DNA from: Paramecium pentaurelia
Taxonomy: Eukaryota; Ciliophora; Oligohymenophorea; Peniculida; Parameciidae
DNA length: 64,000 nt
Reading direction: 5' to 3'
NCBI GenBank assembly: GCA_905183005.1
Contig: CAJJDO010000031.1
Coordinates: 413,842-477,841, forward strand
The position numbers and the translations under genes are program-made. The notes under the pieces are model-generated. The model saw only the letters and a list, made by a program, of their open reading frames with translations, was not told the origin of the DNA and did not search any database. Of this stretch, positions 1 through 10,821 are shown one piece after another (the stretch's first letter is position 1; each line of letters opens with the position of its first letter).

Positions 1-2
1 TT

Positions 3-491
3 TAATATTTTGATATTTAGTTTCAATCCATAATAACTGATTTCATAACAAATAAAGTAAGTTTTGAAAAATTTGAATTTGGATTAAAAAGAAAAGTGTA
101 AAGAGGTTATAGATGGGTTTTTACTAGAATAGTAAAATACTTCTAATTAAACTTTGATTAGGCTGAAGAAATTACAACATTAGAAGGGAAATTTTTATTA
201 AATGAAGACCCATCTAATAATAGAGATAGATAATCTTAATTTATTCTAGAGAAGGTATCAGAAAGAAGGACATAATGGACAAGGAGGATATAAGAGGAAG
301 ACATATAAAGAAAAGAGGACAAAGAATAAAATCAAATGGAAGTAGAGGAAGAAAATAATGAGAATGATTAATTTTTTTAACCAAGAAATAGTTTTGGTAT
401 AAAACAAACAAATAATGAAGAAGAAGTAGAAGATGAAATACCATTTAGAGGAAGGTCTAGTTGTCAATTCAAATAAGATGATTTAGATTGA
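3..491 (+). CDS. 3' end of an acidic, charged protein (5' truncated)
   Basis: Open from the window edge to TGA at 489-491 when TAA/TAG are read as Gln, giving about 162 residues. The start lies outside the window. The N-terminal part visible here is basic and aromatic (around 'FEFGLKRKVQRGYRWV'). The last third is rich in Glu, Asp, Gln and Asn and looks disordered. No domain is recognised. Because the region is purine-rich, other frames are also open for long stretches; this frame was preferred because it runs from base 3 and keeps a natural amino-acid mix. It ends 47 nt before the next gene on the same strand. Moderate confidence that it is coding; function unknown. Confidence 0.6.
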
Positions 492-538
492 TTTGCTAAT
501 TTTTGTTTATTTTTAATATGATTGTCACTAAATATTTA

Positions 539-958
539 ATGAAGCTCAAATTGTAATAATCAAAATTTAATTTGTTGGGAATAGATTTAGGTACAGCATT
601 CACTGGATTTAGTGTAACCTACAATCTATAATAAGTTTTAGTATATGATTTGCATTATAGTCCATGCTATTCACCACATGATTCGACATTATATAAAAGA
701 ATTATATAGATTATAAATAAGGAAAAGATTGGAGGAATTTTAATTGGGAAACCTTAATTTTAAAAGGGTTATATAGATGAATTTACATAAGGCTTAGAAA
801 GTAATTTAATAGCTGAAGGATTGTAAACATTTATTACATAAGTTGGTGAAGATTACACAACTAGTAAAGCAAAGAAAATATCTAAAACAAATAATAAATA
901 TTTGCATGATGGCATGGCAGCCATGCTTATTTTATAATCATTTTTAAATGAATTATGA
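539..958 (+). CDS. RuvX/YqgF-family putative resolvase or pre-rRNA nuclease
   Basis: Intronless 139-residue protein, close to the usual ~138 aa of bacterial RuvX/YqgF. It shows the RNase H-like fold signatures in order: an N-terminal 'GIDLGTAFTGFSV' strand carrying the first catalytic Asp (residue ~15), a 'GGILIGKP' strand near residue 75, and a C-terminal 'HDGMAAMLILQSFLNE' helix that matches the family's D-x-x-A-A-x-x-I-L-Q-x-x-L ending. In bacteria the family processes the 16S rRNA 5' end and was first proposed as a Holliday-junction resolvase. A eukaryotic copy could act in mitochondria, but no clear presequence is visible. The start is the first ATG, just before the Gly-Ile-Asp strand. 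Confidence 0.8.
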
Positions 959-1198
959 ATATTAATTTCTATTTGATAATATATATAATTAATATATTAG
1001 TTATCACAATTACTCAAATTAACCTATTAAACACAAATATGATCCTAAATATTAGAAAATAGCCATCTATTATATGTATAAAATAAAGATTTAATTGATA
1101 AATAGAATTCATAATTAATTGACAATATTGTCTAATAATAAGAATAATAACATTTTATAGGTAAAACTAAAATTAGTATAAATAAGTACAATATTAAT

Positions 1199-1705
1199 AT
1201 GAGTATAAGTAGAATTCTAAAGATAATACAATTTAATTCTTAAAATCAATAACAATTAAAATATATTTTTCAGCAGTAATCTGGTACTCTTATAGAGTTA
1301 ACAGATTTTAGTTTCACATATTCATCAATTTCGAGAGACATATCTTCAACCTATAAATTGTAACCTTCTAATGAATCTAAATTATATAATTAGAGACTAG
1401 CTGCTTTTGCTGCTCTACTTTATATTCTTTTTGGAAGAGAAGGTAATTTTTAGTTAATTACTTTTGTGTTATTCATAGAATATGATTTTTGTCTGGATTA
1501 TGTTACCTATAAATCTTCTCTACTTATTTATTTTGATTTTTGGTTTGCCAAACTAATTAATTTTTCATACTTTTTCCTTTCTTTTTCTTTAAAGTTATCT
1601 GGAGAAATTTTAGTACAATTGATAGGAGAAAATTTTAGAAAGTGTTCACTCTTTTATTTACTTGATGGAGTTATTTTCTTCAAATTTCTACATCCCCATT
1701 ATTGA
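1199..1705 (+). CDS. Unknown protein with a hydrophobic C-terminal half
   Basis: Two-exon model. A likely 36 nt intron at 1443-1478 joins '..LLYILFGRE' to 'EYDFCLDYVTYK..', and the spliced length is 157 codons including the TGA at 1703-1705. The first half is Ser/Gln-rich. The second half is rich in Phe, Leu and Tyr and probably contains membrane segments. The reading frame is open upstream to about 1043 with no in-frame ATG, so a 5' exon may have been missed. The intron is longer than its 20-29 nt neighbours, which weakens the model. No family is recognised. Confidence 0.45.
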
Positions 1706-1880
1706 CCATATCTCATGGGAATTACAACAATATTTAATTTCTTTTGACTATCCTTTTACATCTCTTTCAGCATTAAATCATAAATAATTTATTTTATGCT
1801 TTTTTGTTATGTTTTCATAGGACTTTGCATATAATAATAAATTATATTAAGACTTATTAATTGATTAAATAAAATAACAA

Positions 1881-2066
1881 ATGAATTAAGAACAAGACTA
1901 ACATTAGCCAAATTAGTAATATAAAAATCCATTAGAAGAACAATTGCATCACAAAACTTATTCTAGATTAATGAGTGTTTGTTTTGCCTTTTTTGTATTC
2001 TTAGGAATATTGTAAACATATCATATATTCAAAACTAAAAGAGAAAGAGTATTGACATTTTTATGA
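1881..2066 (+). CDS. Small single-pass membrane protein
   Basis: Intronless 61-codon frame ending in TGA. The first ~32 residues are polar, Gln/Asn/His-rich. They are followed by one hydrophobic segment ('LMSVCFAFFVFLGILQ', residues ~33-48) and a short basic tail ('FKTKRERVL'). The layout is that of a type II or tail-proximal single-pass protein, possibly a small organellar subunit, but no family is recognised. It converges with the channel-like gene on the other strand, whose furthest possible stop is only 7 nt away. Confidence 0.55.
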
Positions 2067-2073
2067 AAGTTTT

Positions 2074-4809
2074 TCATGTTAACAATTTACATATATTTTT
2101 CAAATTGATTTCTTGTATTACAAAATAATAAAATGCTTTTTTTTATAAATTAAACAATATAATTTTATTTATAATTTTTATATTGTGATTTTTCATATCT
2201 TCATAAATTTATTACTTTTATTTATAATTTTACATATTTTTAATGCAACACTTTAATTAATAGTTAGTTTACTTTTTTATTCTTTGCTACTTCTTTAATT
2301 TCTCTTAATTCTTATATAAAATAAAGAATATATTATACTTAAAAAGCACAATAATTATATTATATTCAGGGTAGTAGATATCAAAATCTTACATTCTATC
2401 TAAATCGACTTTATAGATATCCTCTATACATATATTCTTGTCATAATAAATATATACCTCATTACCTAAAGTTAAAAATTCAGTGACAGTAGGCAAACTT
2501 GGATTTTATAATCTAACTATAGGACTTGGATTACTTGATAAAGTAGGTATGATTTTCAAAGAATTACCCTTATTCAGTAAGTTTGAAATTTTCATATCAA
2601 AAATATTCTTAGATTAAAGTTTCTATTATTTTGATGATGAAGTTGGTGACATCATTTCTTGATATGGTAATTCTTTCTATCCACTTTATTTCATATTCTC
2701 ATTATATAAATCATATAATAATAAATTGCTTGAATCTCCATGAAATTTTGACTCTCTTTTATCTAAATTTTATTCTAATTCACTAGATGATTACTAATTA
2801 AACTCAGAAGAAATTTCATCATTTGAAACATGATTTATTTACATTTCAATTAATTTCTTAAAATGATTTCGAAATTAATCATAATTTCGTTTTCTTCTTC
2901 TATTATCTATTAGATATTCATTATTTATTACATGATATTCTAGATTAATATGGAGAATAAAGATATTAATCAAAAAAATCAATATTCTTTTTTATTAGAT
3001 GTATTTTTGGGCAATTGTTTATTATATGTGTCTTATCTTAACAATATAGACAAACTGAATCTATTATTTAATAATTATTATTAAATAAAACTTAATCTTT
3101 AATAAAAGTAGCCATTTCCTATTATTATCATAATTATTATACCAAATCTTAAACATTTGATGAAATTATTTTTAGAAATTTATCTCTACTTAATTTATAA
3201 AGGAGGCAATAATCTAAACATGTTATCAAATTTTTGTTCTCTTAACCAGTAAAGAAAGAATATTAACCAAAACATTGGCCACCAAAAATTTGATGATATT
3301 CTGGTAATGTGTCTGTAAGACCATATGCAACTTTACCTTAATTTAGAAGATAAATATTATATTAGTCACCATATTGATTACAAATTAATTTATCATTTGC
3401 ATTAAGTATCACTGGAGTAAGATTTTAAGCTATCTATTGTCTAGTTGATTTTGAAAATTTAGAAAATATAGAAAATTAATTTACAAAATTTATTAACTTT
3501 TATTCCTTAAATTCTTAAAATATTTATTCTTTTTCTAAACATTATTCAAAACAATTTTCAATAATTTATGAATTTTTATCCCTTGAAAAAATTTAATCTA
3601 ACTTTACAGAAATTTACTATTTTAATGTTTAAGAAATTTTCTATTGATGCAAGAATCTTTAGAGCAGTTTCAGATCTTTGGTTTTTTTGTATTCTTAAAA
3701 AAAGTCAAGAGAATCTAAAATTATTAGCTTTAACAATAATATTTTATAAAACAAAAGGATTACTATTGTACTCATATTGAAAACTCGATATAATAATTTA
3801 TCATCTTCTAAATTAAATTTCACATTTCCTAATTAAAGAATGTAGTTAATATATATCTCTAAATAATCGACAAATATTTATTCAACTTCTTTGACTTCTT
3901 AATTTATTATATATTATTATCTTAAATTGATACAAGTAAAAAAGTGACATGCAAGTAAGATTTATATAATCTAAATATTTAAATCACTTAATTCATAATA
4001 TAATCGTTTATTATATGTACAAATTATCTTTCTACAAATTATAAATTTAATAAGTATCAAACAAATTGTCTTAATAAATTCATCATCTGCAAAGATTAAC
4101 ACAGTAAGGATAGCTATTGAAGATGTATCCATTAATATTGTTTATGAATTTAAAATAAGTTTAAGAAATTATTTATTATAATTTAACTATTCTTCTTAAT
4201 ATCGTTATGATGTATATTTATAAATCTAATCCAAAATACATAGAACAATCATCGTAATATACAAATACTTCTAGTAAACATTTGATTAGTATATGTATTC
4301 AATTGGACTAACAATTAAGAGTAAACTACAAAACAAAAGTATAATAGAATCCCAAATTATATTTAATATTGGATAAAGTGAATTCTTATAAACTTTTTTT
4401 CCAGTGTTTAAAGGAGAAAATAATAATGAATTAATAATTTTGTATTATTTGCTTCCTATAGCGAGATGTTATTTTAATTTGTCAATAAATATAATAACCT
4501 TTTATTATGTATTCATTTCGGTAATATTGATTTTTACATTTGTTTATTACCTTTGATTTCGAAATTTCCAACTAATTCCTTTAGATTCCTTATGAGCTTT
4601 TAAATCAAAAACTTCAAATGCAGGAGTCTTATCTTCTTCTACTTAGTAGGATGGTTGTCTGGGATGAGTAATTTTCATTCTTTTTCCAACTTGAAAAGTA
4701 TTTTCTTTCTAATCATTATTTATCCTAGACTTTAGAAATTAAAATACATTATACTTCCATCAGAAGGACTAAGAATTAAAAATTCATTTTTCATTTCATC
4801 TTATATCAT
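2074..4809 (-). CDS. Six-TM channel-like protein with CNBD and zinc knuckle, no K+ filter
   Basis: Start at 4809 followed by a 23 nt intron (4725-4747) that precisely restores the frame; further introns at 3119-3142 (24 nt) and 2907-2931 (25 nt). About 887 residues. The order matches ciliate EAG/CNG-type channels: a cytosolic N-terminus with 'GKRMKITHPRQPS', a transmembrane block from residue ~138, then a cyclic-nucleotide-binding fold at ~residues 450-545 ('NIYLLNQGKVAYGLTD', 'GQCFGQYSFFTGQE', 'CLLYKLSRDKF'), a CX2CX4HX4C zinc knuckle near residue 575 ('CLYCQDKTHIINNC') and a basic 'NRRRKRNYDQFR' stretch. No TxGYG selectivity filter is found between the last two membrane segments. The extreme C-terminus after about 2370 is low complexity, and another small intron could end the protein earlier. 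Confidence 0.8.
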
Positions 4810-6112
4810 TTATTTTTAAATAATAAATAATTAATTGCATGATGCTCAATGGTTAATTTTAATTTTTAAACTTCTTAAGAACTGAATTAATGAATATTCA
4901 ATCTGAATTATATTAATTACTAGTGATTTTTTAATTTATCAATGTTAAGATTTTATAATTTTAAAGTGAAATATGTATTAAATCGAGTGATATAAAAAAT
5001 TAACGATAAAAAACTTCCTTGATTAAGAAATCAAAATTATAGTATTTAGATTTGATTATAAAAATATTTGGTTAATAAAAATTCAATATTATCCAATGAT
5101 CTTAAACTACATAATGAATATTAGAATATACTTTTCTTAGAATTAAAAAAAAATAAAATCAAGATTGTCAAGTATCAGACATTAATAACCATATAGATTA
5201 CATAAAGCTAACTATTTATTAAATATAAATATTAGCATTTAAATTAAAACTAATAGACTAAATATCAACTGTATCAAAATAATTTAGATATCTAAATAGT
5301 TATTTAAAATTCTATGTATAAATATAAAATATTCAATTTTTGAAAAAGTAAATGTACACCCAACAAAATTATAATGTTACACTAGCATAGAGCAAAACTC
5401 TAGATTTATCCTGTTATCTATAAACAATTATTAAAAGCCACAACATTATTCGAATAAATTCAACGAATACTCTGCATAATTTATAGAAGTTTGTATAGCA
5501 TAATAAATGTAAAATTTCAACAAAAAACATGCAGAGAATATCCAAGATCATTATTCGAAAGTATGGCAATTTTTAGATTATAGTTGTTGTCTTGTCAATA
5601 ACATATAAAATTAGGCCAATAAATAGGTTTAGTCTAAGTAAATGTATATCCAAAAATAAAGGGTAAGAGCTAATTAAAGTTAAAAAGAGAGAACAAACAT
5701 TATCATTCTTCATCAATGGCCATACTTTCTTTAATCTCATATATGCTATCCCACTCATTATAGTTTAAGTTTAATGGAGGTATAATATGAAAGAACTTTT
5801 ATAGTTAATTATTTCCTTACATAAGTATTAAGAAATAAATTGATAAACTATGTTTCAGTCCTACATAACAAACAGAATCAAAATGATGATAATCTTAGTT
5901 TGCAAGCAATTTTTCAATTGCCTCATAAATTTGAATTATCATTAAAATATTAATTGTATTTATTTTTTTTTATGATAAATATACAACCAATATATTCAAT
6001 TATTTAATACATCTTTCTAATAATATTAAAAGTATATAAGTATTTAGCGTATATTTCATTAGAAGTTAAAATTAATTGACAAATCCGTATATATTATAAA
6101 TAATTATTAGAT
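4810..6112. other. 1.3 kb stretch with no supported gene
   Basis: Frames are closed repeatedly by TGA on both strands, and codon use looks random. The longest piece is a 61-codon minus-strand frame at 5573-5758, which has no recognisable motif. The stretch is several times longer than most gaps in this window and could be a decayed gene, a retained noncoding segment or a long regulatory region upstream of the channel-like gene. Nothing here supports a feature call. Confidence 0.5.
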
Positions 6113-6466
6113 TCACTACAACTGAGTTGTTTATTATATTTCCTCCTTAGTTCTTCTTTTTCTCTTTTATTTAACTTAAATTGCTTCTTTTTTTGCAATA
6201 TCTTTCCTTATTCTAATAACATTATCTTATTTATTGAGTAAAACATTCCAATTTGTTAGAGGATCCTCTTCTTAAATAACCAAAGAATCAAAATAGGATT
6301 CATTACATTTGACTCCTAAATTTTACGATAAACTTAATAAAGTTCATTTTTACTTTTAAAGTACGCTCTTAAACATATTCTTTTCTCTTATCATCTTTTA
6401 TTTTAATTTAGTGTAAGTGGTTTCTAATTTTATGATATATGTAATCAAATTGGTTTAATCACTCAT
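6113..6466 (-). CDS. Small basic coiled-coil-like protein, unknown
   Basis: About 110 residues from ATG at 6464-6466 to TGA at 6113-6115. One ~21 nt intron in the middle removes an in-frame TGA and keeps the frame. The N-terminus is helical ('LITYIIKLETTYTKLKQK'), the centre contains 'NESYFDSLVIQEEDPLTNW', and the C-terminus is strongly basic ('KQKRKRRTKEEIQQ'), which could be a nuclear localisation or nucleic-acid-binding tail. It is divergent from the next gene, with 82 nt between start codons. No family assigned. Confidence 0.6.
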
Positions 6467-6548
6467 TTTTATTTTTATAATAAAATTAAACAAAAAATAG
6501 AAGACCAAAATTTGCAAGGTAATTTTTTCTATAATATATTTTTCAATT

Positions 6549-7751
6549 ATGAATTTGAATCGAATTCCTTTAGCTCCTTTAACACCTATGCAAGTATAAT
6601 AACTTGCTCGTTTGCCTAAAGTACAAAATATTCAAAATTAATTAACTTGTCCCAATACTATTAAAAATAACCTAGAATATAGTAAATGTTCATCAACAAA
6701 CTATTAATTTAAAATTTATAAGAAAATTGTCTTAGAACTTCTTAATTCTATGTAAATAACACCATTCTTAGAATTTATATATGGCTTACACTTTGAATTT
6801 AAGACTCCTTTTCATATTCACATTTGTCCAACTTAAAGCCTCATAAACTTTTTAAACCTCCATTATGATATTAAATAGCTTTATAGAATTTATGATAGTA
6901 TCTATAAATAAAATAATAAAAAAATCAAGATTTATTTGAATATCTCAGAAATCGATCTAATATTATAATTATTGAGGTCCATAGTTAAATAAATGCCTCA
7001 TATTAGTAGAATAAGAGAGGTTTTAAAGAATTAAACAGTAAGAGATCTTGTAAGTATTAAAAACACATAAATTGAAGATCCTAAATTAAATTAAATAATA
7101 ACTATGATTTAATATATATTTAACTCTTCACTCACAAAAATTAATAGTTAAATCATAGTTAAGAAGGAACTATAGGAAAATATACAAAAGGATCAATCTT
7201 TTGAACATATTCAAAGTAATGTTCAGTAAGTAATTATATCCTTGTTTTTATAATATTGTTTGTATAGTAAAATAATACTTCCAGAAATAATATATTCCTT
7301 AGTTTTGTTGAACAAAAATTCTAAGAATTTAACTTTGGATCCAAGTTTTGTTAACGATATTCCAGATTCAAAATAATATGATGAATTTAAAGAGAAGATT
7401 AAATATAGAAAATACTTAAGGATTTCTAATTTATAAGGACTTATTGAATATGAAGACTATATCATCTCAGAATTTTAAATCTCTTATCCAATGAAAAATT
7501 TAGAAAATGATTTATTATAAACTATAAACTTAGTCCTTGAAAATTATTAATAAATACTAGATAGATTAATTAGAATATTTTCAAGTAAAAGAATTGGTAC
7601 AACACTTCAAATCTTGGGTTCTAATTCATTAAGTTAAATTGGAATGAATATATTTAATACTATTCTTGACATCGAAAAAGCTTTGAAAAAAAGGGAAACT
7701 ATTTAAAAAAAGAGAATCCCTAAAATTAAGTTGAAAATATAAAAAATTTGA
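6549..7751 (+). CDS. Unknown 400-aa protein, alpha-helical
   Basis: A single uninterrupted 401-codon frame with many TAA/TAG glutamines, ending in TGA at 7749-7751. It starts 'MNLNRIPLAPLTPMQVQQ'. The body is Ile/Leu/Lys/Asn-rich and mostly helical, with a short hydrophobic patch near residue 230 ('VIISLFLQYCLYSK'). That patch could instead be an unspliced intron, since GT..AG pairs are present there. The C-terminus is basic ('KKRIPKIKLKIQ'). Length and composition argue for a real gene, but no domain is recognised. It converges with the GON4L-like gene, with 33 nt between stops. Confidence 0.65.
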
Positions 7752-7784
7752 TATGAAAAAATATAATAGATTATATTATAATAT

Positions 7785-7859
7785 TCATCCTTTTAATTCA
7801 GGTAAAGAGCTAATTGCATTTTTCCAAACTTCATACGGTGTCTGCACTTTCTATTGCTA

Positions 7860-7890
<31 letters not shown>

Positions 7891-9196
7891 GATTATTATT
7901 ATTATTATTATTGTGATTATTATTGTGATTATTATTGTTATTGTTATTATTATTATTATTATTATTGTTATTAAATTTAGTTTGCTTATTGCAATTAGAT
8001 AGAAAATTAAGTATTGTAGCCTCCTAATCTACTGAATTCAAAATTGGATTTACAAAAACTGTTTGAATACTCACATGATAAATTAAAGAATTTATCATAT
8101 GTTGGTAATTCTTCTTTTTAAATTTGCTTAATTACTGAAAAAATTTACTTTTAATTATATTTTTTTTCTTTCTGAATTCCATAATTATTCATAATGACTT
8201 GGATATTATTCTGGGATATTGTGTTTTTTTCTTTTTTTTAATAATTAATCAGCTTTATTTAATTCACTAAATATTAGCAGGATTTTATTACTTATTTAAA
8301 AAATCAGAACTTCTTGATGTTACAAAGAATTTATGAATGAGTTGACATTTGTCTTTTCCAAACCATTAAATTCCTTTTATAAATTATGATACTTCTTTTT
8401 AATTCAAATATTCATATTAACTTAGTTTCCATGTTTTAATTTTGTTCATTTAAGCATTACTACATATTGAGTTTTTATATTTGTTTTTAATTTGTTTCAG
8501 TGTTTTTTCCCACAAAAATTCCTTTTGAATTGCCTCCAATTTTTTACTTCCATGTTTTTATAAACCCTAGAATAATAAGTCTTCATCAACTGGTGTAAAT
8601 TTACATCTAACCTTGCTGATTTGATATTGCTATGGCAAATAACTAATTTAAATAAGAGGAATATATTTCTTTAAGATAAGTATTTTATCATCAAAGTTCT
8701 TGTTAATATTTTCCAATATTGTTTTAAACTATTTTAATAGAGGCAATTAAAAAGAACTTTATAAAGGAGAGACTTCTATAGTTAGAGGATTGTCATTAAA
8801 TTAAGACAAATCAATACTGTATAACTATGCGTGATCTTGCTTTTCTAACTACTCTAGCATCAATATTGTTTTTTATCTTAAGGCTTCAGATTTACAAAAC
8901 AAGGCATTTTAAATCAATAATTATACTAAGATTTCATATTAAGCGAAAATTTAGATGATTTAATGACTTTGCACAAGAGTCTAGTTTAATAAAGAAATAT
9001 ACAAACTTTACATCCTGATTAGGTAGGATTGTCTAGTACTTTTATTAACAATATTATAATGTCTTTAAGTACTCTGGCTACATCCAATTAATTTATTTAA
9101 TTATATAATTTATATAAATAAATTGCTTTGATGGAACAATTATTTTTTTTAATGATTTTATCGCATTTCATTTATACCAAAAGTATTTTTATACAT
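7785..9196 (-). CDS. GON4L-like SANT/Myb-domain protein with glutamine tract
   Basis: Three exons joined by introns of 25 and 22 nt; the spliced length is 455 codons. The key segment is 'VRCKFTPVDEDLLFQGLQ' followed by 'KHGSKKLEAIQKEFLWEKT' and 'LKQIKNKYKNSICS'. This matches the GON-4-like SANT motif (V-x-F-T-x-E-E-D-x-L-L-x-x-G-L, then W-x-x-I, then K-T-x-x-Q-I-x-N-R-x-K-N). Family members are nuclear corepressor or chromatin proteins. The last ~100 residues hold a Gln/Ser tract made of TAA codons, followed by 'VQTPYEVWKNAISSLPELKG'. The start at 9196 is the first in-frame Met; an alternative Met lies 11 codons downstream. Confidence 0.75.
7851..7972. repeat. TTA/TAA trinucleotide microsatellite inside a coding exon
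   Basis: About 120 bp of near-perfect TTA repeats, with GTT, TGA and GTG interruptions as read on the plus strand. On the minus strand it is read in frame as TAA, CAA and TCA codons, meaning Gln with a few Ser, within the GON4L-like gene. Read in other frames it would give Asn or Ile runs; forward-strand frames across it are shadows. Tract length is likely to vary between strains. Confidence 0.8.
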
Positions 9197-9386
9197 TAAG
9201 ATTCTGTTAGAAAAGTGATAAGAATATTCAATTTTGAAAAATTATTTTCAATTTTTGATAGTCTAATTCTAAGCTTTGACACAGAAAGTAGTAAGATTAT
9301 TAAGTACTTTAATATATTATTAAAATTAGATCATAAATCTAATTACAATTCTATTTTTTTTATTATTTTTAAGATTTGAGATAAAA

Positions 9387-10457
9387 ATGGAATTCAATTG
9401 TATTATTGAAAGGGAATCGTTTTAATTAAACGCAAAGGATAGATCATTGTCAATTTCCAATAAGTCAATTTAATACACATTTGACCTTTCGTTGAAGGTT
9501 CTAATAACCTGGTTATTTCGTGAAAATGAAATTAGTGGGTTTCTATTAGAAAATCTTGTTGTGGAAGGAGATGGTTTAAATATGAAAAAACTTAAATAAT
9601 TTCTAAGTGGTAAAATTACATTTTCAGGGATTTAAATCTTCTATTTCTTTCATGGAGAGATAAATGTCAATAAAAATAATGCCACTAAAGTATATATATA
9701 AAATTAAAAAGGTTTGTACTCTCATCAATAGACAAACGAAATTAAAATTCTCTTGTAAATGCTTTAAGAAAAGTGTATTAGGAATCGAGAAAATTCATAA
9801 AGAGATTGAAATAATATAGAAGGTTTCTAAACATGGATTTGCCCCTAAAATTTATGAATGTTTTGAATCAAATAATTGCATCTATCTGATTATGGAAAAT
9901 CTGGAAAGAATATAAGTTTAAGAATTTATGGATGATGATATAAGAGTATTTCTATATGTAAATTACTTTTATCAATTTAGAATTTGATTTAAACCATTAC
10001 TTCTCTTCACAAGGAAAATATTGTTCATAAGAGCATAAAGATGTCACACATTTTGTTTAGCGAAGATAATAAGTTAAAATTGGTTGGATTTGGACAAGCT
10101 AATGACACAAATATTCAAAATAATGAGTTTAGACTGGATATTTTTAAAATAGGGATGATTATGTATAAATTGTAAAGATTTTATTTATAAAATAGCTACT
10201 AAAAATAGAATTTTCAAATTGATTAACTTCCTGTTATTCCAGATGAGGGAAATTCACTAATATAATCTCTATTGGACTGGAAAAATGATTCACCCTTTTA
10301 ATTGAACATGTTGTTAAACCACTCTTACTTCAAATTGTTAAAAAATGAAGGAATACAATTATGTATTAATATTTTTTCTATTATAGAAATTTAATGTATG
10401 AGCCCAAAATTCAAAACAAAGGTTTATTAAAATGAGGATGATGAATCAAATTTTTGA
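9387..10457 (+). CDS. Protein kinase-like protein, catalytically degenerate
   Basis: Introns at 9690-9711 (22 nt) and 9958-9980 (23 nt) leave 342 codons including the stop. The N-terminal ~105 residues resemble the domain placed before many Paramecium kinases ('KKLKQFLSGKITFSGI'). The kinase fold follows: 'KFSCKCFKKS' (the beta-3 Lys is present), an alpha-C Glu in 'IHKEIEIIQKV', hinge 'IYLIMENLE' and 'TSLHKENIVHKSIKMSHILF'. The HRD-xxxxN loop reads VHKSIKMSH, so both the catalytic Asp and the metal-binding Asn are missing. DFG is replaced by 'VGFGQA'. The C-lobe is short. It is best read as a pseudokinase, perhaps a scaffold. Confidence 0.8.
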
Positions 10458-10821
10458 TAACTATATTTAGAACTTTATAAGTTTTTAATAAATTTGAAAA
10501 ATTTTCTTCTATTTTTTTTATTATAAAAAGAATATGTCCAAGTTATATATTATAGAAGTACAATTATGTGAAAAACTACTGTTGATTTTTAAATTAAAAA
10601 ATATTCTTTATTTTCTATATATATAAGAGATTTCTTGAATTTCTAAATTTTTTATTGATAATAAAGATTATTATTAATTAAATTAACCAAAAAGAATTTA
10701 AATCATTTTAATTATTTGTTAATATAGATCAAAATAAAAGTATTAATTGAAAATAAATATGAATAATGAATCAATGAATCAATGAAAAATGAAAACAAAA
10801 TATTTTATAATATAAAATAAA
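10458..10821. other. Intergenic, convergent genes
   Basis: AT-rich 364 bp between the stop of the kinase-like gene and the stop of the ELMO-domain gene. All frames are broken by TGA. A short imperfect repeat of the 'aatgaatcaatg' type occurs near 10770. No gene, RNA or obvious terminator structure was seen. Confidence 0.6.

Noticed and set aside
241..467. Minus-strand hydrophobic frames of 67-69 codons
   Set aside because: They are the complement of the acidic, purine-rich gene end on the plus strand; Glu/Lys codons read backwards give Phe/Leu/Ser runs.
5573..5758. 61-codon minus-strand frame starting 'MSGIAYMRLKKV'
   Set aside because: No motif, isolated in a gene-free stretch, and not extended by any convincing splice.
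7753..8002. Plus-strand frames rich in Tyr or Ile
   Set aside because: They are shadows of the TTA microsatellite, which is in frame as a Gln tract on the minus strand within a well-supported gene.
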